Shown piece by piece: positions 1 through 8,502 of a DNA stretch of 52,822 bases. The notes beneath the pieces are model-generated. The model made no database searches. It saw only the letters and a list, made by a program, of their open reading frames with translations, and was not told the DNA's origin. Position 1 is the first letter of the stretch, and each line of letters starts with the position of its first letter. The translations under genes were made by a program, and so were the position numbers. The stretch comes from Peptococcaceae bacterium (lineage in GTDB: Bacteria > Bacillota > Dehalobacteriia > UBA4068 > UBA4997): positions 1-52,822 of the forward strand of contig JAAWKH010000013.1 in NCBI GenBank assembly GCA_022797295.1. The letters run 5' to 3'.

Positions 1-18
1 AGTAGGGAATTCCCTACT
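1..18. promoter_or_regulatory. 18-bp perfect palindrome upstream of the antitoxin gene
   Basis: The first 18 bases, AGTAGGGAATTCCCTACT, form a perfect palindrome. A T-rich stretch follows, then an AAGGGGG ribosome-binding site at about 34-40. The position fits an operator through which an AbrB-type antitoxin represses its own operon. It could instead be the end of a terminator for a gene outside the window (7-bp stem, AATT loop, T-rich tail). Confidence 0.4.
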
Positions 19-49
19 TTTATTATATACCTTTAAGGGGGCTTACAAA

Positions 50-325
50 ATGTTTGCTAATGTTTTCGTTGACAATGCCAAAGTGATGGCCAAGGGACAA
101 ATTACTATTCCTAAAGATGTTCGCAAGGTTTTGGGGGTTGAAAACGGGGATCGAGTCTCTTTCATTGTTGATGGCGCAGATGTTAGGCTGGTTAATTCAG
201 CAGTTTACGCAATGCAGATGCTTCAAAAGGAAATGCAGGGGGAAGCTAAACGCAGCGGCCTGGAGTCTGAAGAGGATATTATAGCTATGATAAAGGAAAT
301 GCGTGCTGAGGATACTTCAAAATGA
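50..325 (+). CDS. AbrB/MazE-type antitoxin (SpoVT-AbrB domain)
   Basis: This 91-residue protein has a SpoVT/AbrB swapped-hairpin DNA-binding domain at about residues 12-50. The characteristic run AKGQITIPKDVRKVLGV is followed by a GDRV turn. The C-terminal third is acidic and helical, as expected of an antitoxin tail that occupies its toxin. The ATG has an AAGGGGG site about 9 bases upstream. The gene overlaps the downstream PIN-domain gene by 4 bases (ATGA), so the two are translationally coupled. I infer that it neutralises the PIN toxin and represses the shared promoter, perhaps through the palindrome at 1-18. The partner family is unverified. Confidence 0.85.
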   Translation: MFANVFVDNAKVMAKGQITIPKDVRKVLGVENGDRVSFIVDGADVRLVNSAVYAMQMLQKEMQGEAKRSGLESEEDIIAMIKEMRAEDTSK

Positions 326-729
326 GAGTTTTAATTGACACTAATGTCCTTATTTCAGCAGCCTTAAATGCAGACGGCGTTCCTTTTCAGGCCTATAAAA
401 AGGCCTCCTCATATCCCAACAAAGGCTTGATATGTGAACAAAATGTTGATGAAATGAAGCGTATTTTCAATAAAAAGTTTCCGACCAAGCTGTCGGCATT
501 GGATAAATTTTTGTCAATGGCGCTTTTGACCCTGGAATTAATTCCAGTGCCGGAGCTTGAAGCTCAAGAGGAAAGTCAGATAAGAGATGTAAATGATCGG
601 CCTATTTTGCGGGCGGCAATTTGGGCAAGGGCGGATATTTTGCTAACTGGAGATAGAGATTTTCTGGAGGCGGGTTTGAATAAACCGCAGATTATGACGC
701 CAGCCGTTTTTTTAGATACAGAATGTTAA
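322..729 (+). CDS. PIN-domain toxin (putative endoribonuclease)
   Basis: This 135-residue single-domain protein is a PIN-fold nuclease. The acidic metal-binding residues are visible: D6 in VLIDTNV, E44 in VDEMKRI, D92 in VNDRPIL, and D111/D113 in LTGDRDFL. The layout resembles the COG1569-type putative toxins, close to VapC. Such enzymes cleave RNA with Mg2+ or Mn2+. It starts inside the end of the AbrB-type antitoxin gene (4-base overlap), a standard type II toxin-antitoxin order of antitoxin then toxin. All catalytic positions are present, so it is probably active. The RNA target cannot be predicted. Confidence 0.85.
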   Translation: MRVLIDTNVLISAALNADGVPFQAYKKASSYPNKGLICEQNVDEMKRIFNKKFPTKLSALDKFLSMALLTLELIPVPELEAQEESQIRDVNDRPILRAAIWARADILLTGDRDFLEAGLNKPQIMTPAVFLDTEC

Positions 730-784
730 CAAAACTGTGGTAAATATTATTCGGTCTTTTTTGCAATTTTATGCAGCCTAGCTG

Positions 785-814
785 TTGACAAACCTGGCTT
801 GCTAATACTATAAT
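785..814 (+). promoter_or_regulatory. SigA-type promoter of the leucine operon
   Basis: A perfect -35 (TTGACA, 785-790) and a perfect -10 (TATAAT, 809-814) are separated by 18 bases, upstream of leuA. The transcribed leader is only about 60 bases and shows no T-box or leucine-codon leader peptide, so any regulation is probably by a DNA-binding protein. Confidence 0.8.
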
Positions 815-880
815 TATTGAATAAGCAAATTTTTTCAGTTAAATATTAAAATTTATATATAAGAACAGGAGTTGATAGTA

Positions 881-2560
881 TTGAAGAATTTTGACCGCTA
901 TCAGCGCGGCTATTTTATGCCGCCGGTGAATGACCTGAAATGGGCGCGCAAGGAGTACATAGACAAAGCGCCGGTGTGGTGCAGTGTGGACTTGCGGGAC
1001 GGCAACCAAAGCTTGATTGTGCCGATGAGCCTGGATGAAAAGCTGGAATTTTTCAAGTATCTGGTGCAGGTGGGCTTTAAGGAGATTGAAGTTGGCTTCC
1101 CGGCTGCTTCGGAAACGGAATATGAATTTTTGCGTACCCTGATTGAGCAGGATTTGGTGCCGGACGATGTGACTTTGCAGGTGCTTACCCAAAGCCGGGA
1201 GCACATTATCGCCAAAACCTTTGAGGCGGTGCGCGGCGCTAAAAACGCGATTGTACATTTATATAATTCAACTTCGCTGGCTCAGCGCGAGCAGGTTTTT
1301 CATATGGAAAAGCCCGGCATTGTGGAAATTGCCGTGGAGGGCGCCAAGCTGATGAACGAATATCTTAAAGATATGCCAGGCAACATCCGCTTTGAGTATT
1401 CGCCGGAGAGCTTCACCGGCACGGAGATGGAGTTTGCTCTGGAAATCTGCAATGCGGTGCTGGATGTTTGGCAGCCGCGGGCGGATTGGCCGGTGATTAT
1501 CAACCTGCCGGCCACTGTGGAGATGAGTTTGCCGCACGTTTACGCCAGCCAAATTGAATATATGAACGATAATCTGAAATATCGGGAAAACGTGGTGCTT
1601 TCTCTGCACCCGCATAATGACCGCGGCTGCGGCGTGGCCGACGCGGAGTTGGGTATGCTGGCCGGAGCCGACCGCATTGAGGGTACGCTTTTCGGCAACG
1701 GCGAGCGCACCGGCAATGTGGATATTGTTACGCTGGCAATGAACATGTTCTGCCATGGGGTTGACCCACAGCTGGATTTCAGCGACATAACTGAGATTAC
1801 CAAGGTTTATGAAAAGGTGACGCGTATGCACGTGTATGAACGCCAGCCTTACAGCGGCCGTTTGGTGTTTGCGGCTTTCTCCGGTTCTCACCAGGACGCT
1901 ATTGCCAAGGGTATGAAGTGGCATGAGGAAAAACAGCTACACGGCTGGAGCGTGCCTTATCTGCCGATTGATCCGCATGATGTGGGCCGCGAATACGAAT
2001 CGGATGTTATTCGGATCAACAGCCAAAGCGGCAAGGGCGGCATTGGCTATCTGATGCAGACCAAATATGGCTTTAATATGCCGCAGAAAATGCGCGAGGA
2101 TTTCGGTTATGCGGTTAAAAGCGTTTCCGACCATCTGCACAAGGAGCTTTCCCACGAGGAAATTCGGGATATATTCCTGTCGCAATATGTTAATATTGAG
2201 CACCCCATTTCCTATGGCAAATACTCTTTCAGCGACAAAGCGATTATGTACGCGGATGTGGAGCTGAAGCTGCACGGCAAGGTGGCGCGTTTGCAAACCA
2301 CCGGCAACGGCCGCTTGAACGCTGTCACCAAGGCGTTGGAGCAGCTGCTGGACCGCAAGCTGCACGTTGTGACCTATGAGGAACACTCGCTGACGGCCGG
2401 TTCAACCTCGCAGGCGATTGCCTATGTGGGCCTGGAGGATCGGCAGGATAACGTCTGCTGGGGCGCCGGCATTGATAACGATATTATTGACGCGTCCCTG
2501 AACGCGCTGCTGAGCGCGGCCAACCGGCTTTACGAGGTTTGGCAAAGCAAGGAAAAATAA
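881..2560 (+). CDS. leuA: 2-isopropylmalate synthase (LeuA type 2)
   Basis: This enzyme condenses 2-ketoisovalerate with acetyl-CoA to 2-isopropylmalate, the first committed step of leucine synthesis. The N-terminal TIM barrel carries the DLRDGNQS motif with its metal-binding Asp, and the HPHNDRGCGVA motif with the metal-binding His residues. The C-terminal regulatory domain is present (about residues 430-559). The length of about 559 residues and the start KNFDRYQ...PPVND match the longer type-2 (fungal-like) LeuA proteins. I place the start at TTG 881, because AGGAG at 867-871 lies 9 bases before it; the TTG at 872 abuts that site and would be too close. It is the first gene of the leu operon behind the 785-814 promoter. 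Confidence 0.93.
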   Translation: MKNFDRYQRGYFMPPVNDLKWARKEYIDKAPVWCSVDLRDGNQSLIVPMSLDEKLEFFKYLVQVGFKEIEVGFPAASETEYEFLRTLIEQDLVPDDVTLQVLTQSREHIIAKTFEAVRGAKNAIVHLYNSTSLAQREQVFHMEKPGIVEIAVEGAKLMNEYLKDMPGNIRFEYSPESFTGTEMEFALEICNAVLDVWQPRADWPVIINLPATVEMSLPHVYASQIEYMNDNLKYRENVVLSLHPHNDRGCGVADAELGMLAGADRIEGTLFGNGERTGNVDIVTLAMNMFCHGVDPQLDFSDITEITKVYEKVTRMHVYERQPYSGRLVFAAFSGSHQDAIAKGMKWHEEKQLHGWSVPYLPIDPHDVGREYESDVIRINSQSGKGGIGYLMQTKYGFNMPQKMREDFGYAVKSVSDHLHKELSHEEIRDIFLSQYVNIEHPISYGKYSFSDKAIMYADVELKLHGKVARLQTTGNGRLNAVTKALEQLLDRKLHVVTYEEHSLTAGSTSQAIAYVGLEDRQDNVCWGAGIDNDIIDASLNALLSAANRLYEVWQSKEK

Positions 2561-2648
2561 CTCATAGGGAACTTTTTGGGGGAAGTGTACCAGTTAAAAC
2601 CAAGTTATAATTGCGCTAACAAATAGAAGTTTATGGTGGCTGATTGTT

Positions 2649-3632
2649 ATGAATAAAAACGAGTTGCATTATCTTATTGCCGAAAAACACCCGAATATCT
2701 GTCAAATAGCAGCAATGAAAGATAGTAACATTATTTATAGCGATACTTGGAATGATTACCAAAAAGATGATAATGTTCACATTGCTTCTGTAACAAAAAG
2801 CATTATGGCTATCCTGATTGGAATTGCTATTGATAAGGGGCTGATTGCCGGTGTTAAGCAAAAGGTGTTAGATTTTTTTCCGAATTATGTAATAAAAAGA
2901 GGAGAAAAAACAATTCAGGCTGTAACTATATATGATTTAATTACAATGACAGCGCCATATAAATATAAATCGGAGCCTTGGACAAAAGTATGCACAAGTG
3001 AAGATTGGACAAAATCAGCGCTTGATTTGCTTGGTGGTAAATCTGGAATTACGGGAGAATTTAAGTATTCAACATTAGGCATTCAAATTTTAAGTGGAAT
3101 TTTGTCAGAAACAAGCAAAATGTCAACCTTGGAGTTTGCAAATCAATATTTGTTTGTACCGCTTGGAATTGAACCTCGAAAGAATTTGCTCATAACCAAT
3201 AAAGAAGAACATATCAAATTTATAACATCTAAGTTACCCAAAGAAAACAGTTGGTTTTGTGATCCACGCGGAATATCAGCGGCTGGTTTTGGACTTTGTC
3301 TTTCGGCAGATGATTTATGCAAAATTGGTCAAATGTGTCTTAATAATGGTGTGTGGCGAAACAATAGAATAGTATCCGAGGAGTGGCTTAGGCAAATGTT
3401 CAAGCCTCGTATAAAATGTGATGAGAAATTTAATTTTATGCAGTATGGTTATTTGTGGTGGATTTTAGATGAGCAAAAAAGAATTTATGCTGCTATTGGA
3501 GATGGCGGAAATATAATCTATGTTAATACGTATAATGGCGTTGTAATATCAATTTCTGCGACGTTTAAGCCTGCGGTTTTTGATAGAGTTGAATTTATAA
3601 AACAGTATATAGAACCGTTTGTTGCAAAGTAG
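2649..3632 (+). CDS. Serine beta-lactamase-like hydrolase
   Basis: This 327-residue protein belongs to the class C beta-lactamase/penicillin-binding-like serine hydrolases (PF00144 type). The nucleophile motif SxxK is S47-V-T-K50, within HIASVTKSIMAIL. A Tyr motif Y140-S-T follows, and a late GDGG stretch near residue 280 occupies the place of the KTG/HxG box. I see no signal peptide, so it is probably cytosolic, and the substrate is unknown. Base composition is clearly more AT-rich than the leu genes on both sides, with AAA, ATA and TTT codons in quantity. It sits between leuA and leuC in the same orientation with only a weak ribosome-binding site, and looks like an insertion into the leucine operon. 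Confidence 0.8.
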   Translation: MNKNELHYLIAEKHPNICQIAAMKDSNIIYSDTWNDYQKDDNVHIASVTKSIMAILIGIAIDKGLIAGVKQKVLDFFPNYVIKRGEKTIQAVTIYDLITMTAPYKYKSEPWTKVCTSEDWTKSALDLLGGKSGITGEFKYSTLGIQILSGILSETSKMSTLEFANQYLFVPLGIEPRKNLLITNKEEHIKFITSKLPKENSWFCDPRGISAAGFGLCLSADDLCKIGQMCLNNGVWRNNRIVSEEWLRQMFKPRIKCDEKFNFMQYGYLWWILDEQKRIYAAIGDGGNIIYVNTYNGVVISISATFKPAVFDRVEFIKQYIEPFVAK

Positions 3633-3689
3633 CACATTTTAGTTTGCGGAGTGGCTAATGGGAACACTTTTTGAATAGGAGGAAAAATA

Positions 3690-4964
3690 ATGGGAATGAC
3701 TATGAGCCAAAAAATCCTGGCCGCGCACGCCGGTGTGGAGAGCGTTAAGCCTGGCCAGCTGATTATGGCGGATTTGGATTTGTGCCTGGGCAATGACATT
3801 ACCACGCCGGTGGCGATTAACGAGTTTGAAAAGGCCGGTTTTGACGCAGTTTTTGATAAGGACAAAATTGCTTTGGTGATGGACCATTTTGCTCCCAACA
3901 AGGATATTAAGGCGGCTGAGCAGTGCAAACAGTGCCGACAGTTTGCCGCTAAGCATAAAATTACGCATTACTATGACGTGGGTTGCATGGGCGTGGAGCA
4001 CGCCTTGCTGCCGGAGCAGGGCCTGGTGACGGCTGGCGAGCTGGTAATTGGGGCGGATTCTCACACCTGCACCTATGGCGCGCTGGGGGCCTTTTCCACC
4101 GGCGTGGGCAGCACCGATTTGGCGGCTGGCATAGCCCGCGGCAAGGCTTGGTTTAAGGTGCCGGAGGCGATTAAGTTTGTGTTGACCGGTAAAAAGAACC
4201 CCTGGGTTAGCGGCAAGGACATCATTTTGCATATCATCGGATTGATTGGCGTGGACGGCGCGCTTTATCAGTCAATGGAATTTACCGGCGACGGACTGGC
4301 TCAACTTTCAATAGACGATCGGCTTTGTATGGCGAATATGGCGATTGAAGCTGGCGCGAAGAACGGCATTTTTGAGGTGGATGAAATCACCTTGGCATAT
4401 CTGAAAGAACGCGAAAAGAAAGCGCCCACTGTTTATCGGGCGGACGACGACGCGGAATACTCTCAGGTGTTTGAGATTGATTTGGCGGCGGTGCAGCCCA
4501 CCGTGGCTCTGCCGCACCTGCCGGAAAACACCAAAACGGTGGCTGAGCTGGGCGAGGTGCCGATTGACCAGGTGGTTATTGGTTCCTGCACCAATGGCCG
4601 TTTGGAGGATATGGCGGTGGCGGCCCAAATTCTCAAGGGCCGCAAGGTTGCGCCGGGCCTGCGCGTCATCATTATTCCGGCCACTCAGCAGGTTTACAAA
4701 CAGTGTTTGCAGCTGGGTTATCTGGAAACCTTTATCGACGCGGGCTGCGCGGTTTCCACACCCACCTGCGGCCCTTGCCTGGGCGGTTATATGGGCATTT
4801 TGGCGGATGGCGAGCGTTGCCTGGCCACCACCAACCGCAATTTTGTGGGCCGCATGGGCCACACTGGTTCCGAGGTTTATTTGGCTAGCCCGGCTGTGGC
4901 GGCGGCCAGCGCCTTAACCGGCCGTATTTCGGTGCCCAACATCAAGCCAGAGGAGGTTGAATAG
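3690..4964 (+). CDS. leuC: 3-isopropylmalate dehydratase large subunit
   Basis: With LeuD this aconitase-family enzyme isomerises 2-isopropylmalate to 3-isopropylmalate. The three cysteines expected to bind the 4Fe-4S cluster are visible: one in VIGSCTNGR and two in PTCGPCLGG. The [13 protein letters not shown] motif is also present. At 424 residues it is the usual length of the clostridial/archaeal LeuC type. A strong site (TAGGAGG) lies 7 bases before the ATG. Its stop is followed directly by the leuD ATG at 4965, so the two subunits are translated together. Confidence 0.95.
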   Translation: MGMTMSQKILAAHAGVESVKPGQLIMADLDLCLGNDITTPVAINEFEKAGFDAVFDKDKIALVMDHFAPNKDIKAAEQCKQCRQFAAKHKITHYYDVGCMGVEHALLPEQGLVTAGELVIGADSHTCTYGALGAFSTGVGSTDLAAGIARGKAWFKVPEAIKFVLTGKKNPWVSGKDIILHIIGLIGVDGALYQSMEFTGDGLAQLSIDDRLCMANMAIEAGAKNGIFEVDEITLAYLKEREKKAPTVYRADDDAEYSQVFEIDLAAVQPTVALPHLPENTKTVAELGEVPIDQVVIGSCTNGRLEDMAVAAQILKGRKVAPGLRVIIIPATQQVYKQCLQLGYLETFIDAGCAVSTPTCGPCLGGYMGILADGERCLATTNRNFVGRMGHTGSEVYLASPAVAAASALTGRISVPNIKPEEVE

Positions 4965-5441
4965 ATGATTAGCAAGGGTTTTGTGCATAAATATGGCGAC
5001 AACATTGATACGGATGTGATTATTCCGGCGCGTTATCTGAACACGGCCAACCACCAGGAGCTGGCGGCGCATTGTATGGAGGATATTGACAAAAACTTTG
5101 TGCAGCGGGTGCAAGCCGGCGATATTATGGTGGGCGGCTTCAACTTTGGCTGCGGTTCCTCCCGCGAGCATGCGCCGATTGCTATTAAGGCCAGCGGCAT
5201 TGCCTGCGTGATTGCCAAAAGCTTTGCCCGCATTTTTTACCGCAACTCCATCAACGTGGGGCTGCCGATTTTGGAGTGCGCCGAGGCGGATAAAATTGCC
5301 GCCGGCGACGAGCTGGAAATCAACTTTGACGCCGGCGAGATCCATAACCTGACTAAAAATGAAACTTACAGCACCGAGCCGTTCCCGGAGTTTATCCAAA
5401 ATATTATCGCTAAGGGCGGCTTGCTGAATTCAATTAAATAA
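4965..5441 (+). CDS. leuD: 3-isopropylmalate dehydratase small subunit
   Basis: This 158-residue swivel-domain subunit pairs with LeuC. The signature [11 protein letters not shown] loop is present at about residues 60-70, as is the N-terminal [15 protein letters not shown] typical of the short LeuD type. It begins at the base after the leuC stop and is followed by leuB after 28 bases, so the order leuC-leuD-leuB is compact and presumably a single message. Confidence 0.95.
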   Translation: MISKGFVHKYGDNIDTDVIIPARYLNTANHQELAAHCMEDIDKNFVQRVQAGDIMVGGFNFGCGSSREHAPIAIKASGIACVIAKSFARIFYRNSINVGLPILECAEADKIAAGDELEINFDAGEIHNLTKNETYSTEPFPEFIQNIIAKGGLLNSIK

Positions 5442-5469
5442 ATTCGCTTAAAATAGGAGTGATAGCAAA

Positions 5470-6552
5470 ATGGAAAAAACGATTGCGGTTATCCGCGGCG
5501 ACGGCATTGGCCCGGAGATTGTGAACGCCTCCTTGCAGGTGCTGGAGGCCGTGGCGGGCAAATTTGGGCATAAATTTAATTATGTTGACGTTGATATGGG
5601 CGGCTGCTCCATTGACAAGCACGGGGTGCCGCTGACGGAGGAAGCCATTGCGGCCTGCAAGGCCAGCGACAGCGTGCTGCTAGGCGCTATCGGCGGCTAT
5701 AAATGGGACAAGCTGCCCGGCGACGTGCGGCCGGAGCGCGGCCTGCTGGGCCTGCGCGCGGCGATGGGGTTGTATTCCAACGTGCGGCCGGCCAGGCTTT
5801 TCCCGCAGCTGGATTTTGCCTCGCCTTTGAAGCCGGAGATTGTGGCCCGCGGCATTGATTTGGTGATTGTGCGGGAGCTGATTGGCGGCGTTTATTTTGG
5901 CGAGCATATCACCGAAACCCTGCCGAACGGCGAGAAGAAAGCCACTGATGTTATGAGCTACAGCACGCATGAGATTGAGCGTATGCTGCATATCGCCTTT
6001 AATATGGCTATGAAGCGCCGCCGCAAGGTGACGATGATTGACAAGGCCAACGTGCTGGATACCTCCAAGCTTTGGCGGGAAATCGGCTATGAGATTGCCA
6101 AACAGTATCCTGATGTGGCCTATGATTATATGCTGGTGGACAACACAGCAATGCAGCTGGTGAAAGACCCCTCCCAGTTTGATGTTATCGTGACAGAAAA
6201 TATGTTTGGCGATATTCTATCCGATGAGGCCAGCATGATTACCGGCTCCATTGGTATGATTCCCTCCTCCAGCCTGGGCGAGGGCACGGTTGGGATGTAT
6301 GAGCCTATCCACGGCTCCGCACCGGACATTGCCGGCCAGGACATTGCCAACCCGATTGGCACTATTCTGGCGGCGGCGATGATGCTGAAATATTCCTTTG
6401 ATATGGACGCGGAAAGCGACGCCATTGAAGCGGCGGTGAACGCGGTGCTGGACAAGGGCATGCGTACCGGGGATATTATGAGCGAGGGCATGACAAAGCT
6501 TGGCTGTGCGGCTATGGGCGCGGCGGTGGCCGAGGCGGTTATGGCGGAATGA
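5470..6552 (+). CDS. leuB: 3-isopropylmalate dehydrogenase
   Basis: This enzyme oxidatively decarboxylates 3-isopropylmalate to 2-ketoisocaproate with NAD+. At 360 residues it has the normal length. The N-terminal VIRGDGIGPEI, the substrate-loop ERGLLGLRAAMGLYSNVRP, the metal-binding region NMFGDILSDEASMITGSIGM and the nucleotide-binding EPIHGSAPDIAGQDIANP are all present. An AGGAGTG site precedes the ATG. The TGA overlaps the ATG of the next gene by 4 bases, so a gene of unknown function (6549-7238) is coupled to it. Confidence 0.95.
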   Translation: MEKTIAVIRGDGIGPEIVNASLQVLEAVAGKFGHKFNYVDVDMGGCSIDKHGVPLTEEAIAACKASDSVLLGAIGGYKWDKLPGDVRPERGLLGLRAAMGLYSNVRPARLFPQLDFASPLKPEIVARGIDLVIVRELIGGVYFGEHITETLPNGEKKATDVMSYSTHEIERMLHIAFNMAMKRRRKVTMIDKANVLDTSKLWREIGYEIAKQYPDVAYDYMLVDNTAMQLVKDPSQFDVIVTENMFGDILSDEASMITGSIGMIPSSSLGEGTVGMYEPIHGSAPDIAGQDIANPIGTILAAAMMLKYSFDMDAESDAIEAAVNAVLDKGMRTGDIMSEGMTKLGCAAMGAAVAEAVMAE

Positions 6553-7238
6553 TGCAGCAGGATAACCTGGCGGAGGAACTGCGGGCCGTTTTGCTGCGGT
6601 TGGCGGCCGGTCAGCTTACCCTGACGGAATGGCAGGCCTGGTGGGCGGAAAAGGCCGCGGCGGTGAAAAAGCTGATTAGCCCCGGCGATTTCAGCCGTTT
6701 GAACCGAGCCCCCAGCATTTACGGCCCTAATTCTTTTATGGAAAAATGTCAGGTTGGCGCGGAACGTTATTTGCAAAAAATGCAGATAACGTTTTCCCAT
6801 TCAGGGGTTTACGCGCGGGCCGCAGCCGAGGAGCAGCGCGTTTACAATCAGCAAAAGAAGGCCGAGCTGGCGGAAAATCGACGGCAAAGTCAGGCTCGGC
6901 TGGAGCGCAACCGGTGTGACCCAGAGGGGCTGCCGTTTTACCGCGATTTTGTTGATATTTTTGTGAAGCGCGCCAACCAGAAGCCGCATTTACCGGCGGA
7001 GCTGGCTGCTTTTTCCCCGGAGCAGCAGGTGCAGGTTGCCGAATGGCTGCAAAATGAACGTTGCAATGCGTTGGCGGGTGTGTTGGCTGATTTGGATTGG
7101 CAGATTACCTGCAATGAGCTGGAATTGCACCAGCACGGTTTTAAAATGCCTTATATGACCTATGACGATTTGCTGCACGATTTCACCTGCCGTATGCAGG
7201 GGGACGAATGGCCGGAGGAGGCTGGCGGCGATGAATAA
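6549..7238 (+). CDS. Protein of unknown function coupled to leuB
   Basis: I do not recognise this 229-residue protein. It is soluble, with no signal peptide or membrane segment. A Trp/Ala-rich N-terminus (LTEWQAWWAEKAAA) is followed by a charged, probably helical stretch at about residues 90-125 (AAAEEQRVYNQQKKAELAE) and an acidic C-terminus. It starts in a 4-base overlap with the end of leuB and overlaps the next gene by 8 bases, so it is clearly translated as part of the operon. Codon use matches leuB, which argues for a resident gene. A role in leucine metabolism is not implied by its sequence. Confidence 0.7.
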   Translation: MMQQDNLAEELRAVLLRLAAGQLTLTEWQAWWAEKAAAVKKLISPGDFSRLNRAPSIYGPNSFMEKCQVGAERYLQKMQITFSHSGVYARAAAEEQRVYNQQKKAELAENRRQSQARLERNRCDPEGLPFYRDFVDIFVKRANQKPHLPAELAAFSPEQQVQVAEWLQNERCNALAGVLADLDWQITCNELELHQHGFKMPYMTYDDLLHDFTCRMQGDEWPEEAGGDE

Positions 7239-7770
7239 GCCCAAGCTGTTTGCTAAAGATAATTACCCCAAGCTAATATTATTTTTATATTGCCTGCTAC
7301 TGGTTTATCTGATGTTTTTTGCTTTTGGCCGTTTGGAAAGATGGGACGAGTATCATTTTTCTTTGCGAATTAACAGCGTGCCTTTATGGATTCCCAAACA
7401 TTTTTCTCTAAACACGATGTATCTTTGGGGGATTAGTTTGGGTAATTTGCTGCTTTTTGCGCCTTTTGGTCTGCTGCTGCCGCTTTGTTTTCCCAGGACT
7501 TGCGGCAAATATGGGCGGGGATTGCTCTGCTTTGTGCTAGGCATAACCTTTGTGGAGCTGTTGCAAATGCTGACCCGTTTGGGCAGCTTTGATGTGCAGG
7601 ATATTTTGGTAAACTCTATGGGGTTTTCGCTTGGCTATGCGGCCTGGCGGCTGAGCCTGCGGGCGAAAACCAAGGCCGGCCAGGTGTTTTGCTTTTTGGC
7701 TGCTGGCTTTCTGCTGACCTTGCTTTGTCTGGCAGGGGCGCAGATTGTTAATCATTGTTTGTTTTATTAA
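7231..7770 (+). CDS. VanZ-like family membrane protein
   Basis: This 179-residue integral membrane protein has about four or five transmembrane segments. It carries the VanZ-family pattern: GNLLLFAPFGLLLPLCF, then FVELLQMLTRLGSFDVQDILVNSMG. VanZ-like proteins are linked to low-level teicoplanin resistance and envelope functions, but the biochemical role is unknown. I choose ATG 7231 because GGAGGAG lies about 10 bases upstream, and because the upstream in-frame ATG at 7162 lies inside the previous gene with no site. It overlaps the preceding gene by 8 bases and is the last gene of the leu transcription unit. Confidence 0.82.
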   Translation: MNKPKLFAKDNYPKLILFLYCLLLVYLMFFAFGRLERWDEYHFSLRINSVPLWIPKHFSLNTMYLWGISLGNLLLFAPFGLLLPLCFPRTCGKYGRGLLCFVLGITFVELLQMLTRLGSFDVQDILVNSMGFSLGYAAWRLSLRAKTKAGQVFCFLAAGFLLTLLCLAGAQIVNHCLFY

Positions 7771-7812
7771 TGAATTAGATATGGCTTCTGCAAGATGATA
7801 AAGAAATAAAAA

Positions 7813-7845
7813 AAGGGTGATTGCCGGAAATTGGCAATCACCCTT
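7813..7845 (-). terminator. Intrinsic terminator of rpsT
   Basis: A 13-bp perfect stem (AAGGGTGATTGCC with GGCAATCACCCTT) and a 7-base loop are followed on the minus strand by a run of T (plus-strand A run at about 7806-7814). It ends the rpsT transcript and may also stop the converging leu message. Confidence 0.85.
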
Positions 7846-7865
7846 AAATTATGCTTTTATAAAAA

Positions 7866-8138
7866 TTAGGCCGCATAGGTTTTGTTAAAACGCAGAACCA
7901 GATGAGATTTTCTTCTGGCGGCGGCGTTGCGATGAATCAAATTGGTGCGGGCAGCCTTGTCCAGCAGGCTGATAACCTCTTTCAGCAGAGCGGCGGTTTC
8001 CTCTTTGTTGGTGCCGGCCTGCAAGGAAGCCTCATACTTCTTGACAGCGGTGCGGATACGGGAACGAGCGGCAGCGTTTTTAACGCGGCGAGCCTCAGCG
8101 ATCAACACTCTTTTCTTCGCGGATTTGATGTTTGCCAT
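7866..8138 (-). CDS. rpsT: 30S ribosomal protein S20
   Basis: This small basic 90-residue protein binds 16S rRNA early in 30S assembly. The N-terminal ANIKSAKKRVLIAEARR and the internal RSRIRTAVKKYE are typical of bS20. Its start has an excellent GGAGGTG site. It is monocistronic with its own terminator. The rpsT, spoIIP and lepA neighbourhood found here is conserved in many Bacillota, which supports the assignment. Confidence 0.96.
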   Translation of the reverse strand: MANIKSAKKRVLIAEARRVKNAAARSRIRTAVKKYEASLQAGTNKEETAALLKEVISLLDKAARTNLIHRNAAARRKSHLVLRFNKTYAA

Positions 8139-8261
8139 GTTTTCACCTCCTGTAAAACGAATGTTATATTAAAACTTTAAAATCAATATAAATCATACCA
8201 TAGTATTTTATCACAAAAAATTGGAAAATGCAATAGGCAAATGTAATTTTACCCAAAAATT

Positions 8262-8283
8262 TTGGGCCGCATTAACGGCCCAA
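8262..8283 (-). terminator. Terminator of the 48-aa small gene
   Basis: The stem TTGGGCCG/CGGCCCAA with a 6-base loop is followed on the minus strand by AAAATTTTT. It lies 27 bases after the stop of the small gene at 8310-8456. Confidence 0.7.
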
Positions 8284-8309
8284 TTAAATGTAAGCAATAT
8301 TGAAGCAAA

Positions 8310-8456
8310 TCAGCCCTGCAAATCTTCCTGTAATTCGTGTTTAAGCCGGGAAATTTCGGCTAAAATATCCTCTTTATTACCTTGTTTTTCCGCTGTTTCC
8401 AAAGCACGGATGAGCATTTTTAAGAAGCTTTTAAATTGCAAATCAGTCATACCCAT
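8310..8456 (-). CDS. Small 48-residue protein of unknown function
   Basis: This short gene encodes 48 residues, starting MGMTDLQFKSFLKMLIRAL and ending in a Lys/Glu-rich helix (EDILAEISRLKHELQ). An AAGGAGGTGTG site precedes the ATG at good spacing. A near-consensus promoter (8503-8532) lies upstream and a terminator (8262-8283) downstream, so it is a complete independent gene. The xDxQFKxFLKMLxxxL opening resembles small proteins I associate with Bacillota genomes, but I cannot name the family. It is probably a helical hairpin or coiled-coil microprotein. Confidence 0.75.
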   Translation of the reverse strand: MGMTDLQFKSFLKMLIRALETAEKQGNKEDILAEISRLKHELQEDLQG

Positions 8457-8502
8457 AGTTCACACCTCCTTGATAGTTAAATCTGCGGGTTTGCTTAATA
8501 TA

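Noticed and set aside
730..880. Possible T-box or leucine leader before leuA
   Set aside because: The promoter leaves only about 60 transcribed bases, with no T-box core, specifier hairpin or leucine-rich leader peptide.
1268..1924. Long minus-strand open frame opposite leuA
   Set aside because: It has His/Gln/Arg-rich composition typical of an antisense shadow, no ribosome site, and lies wholly inside a certain gene.
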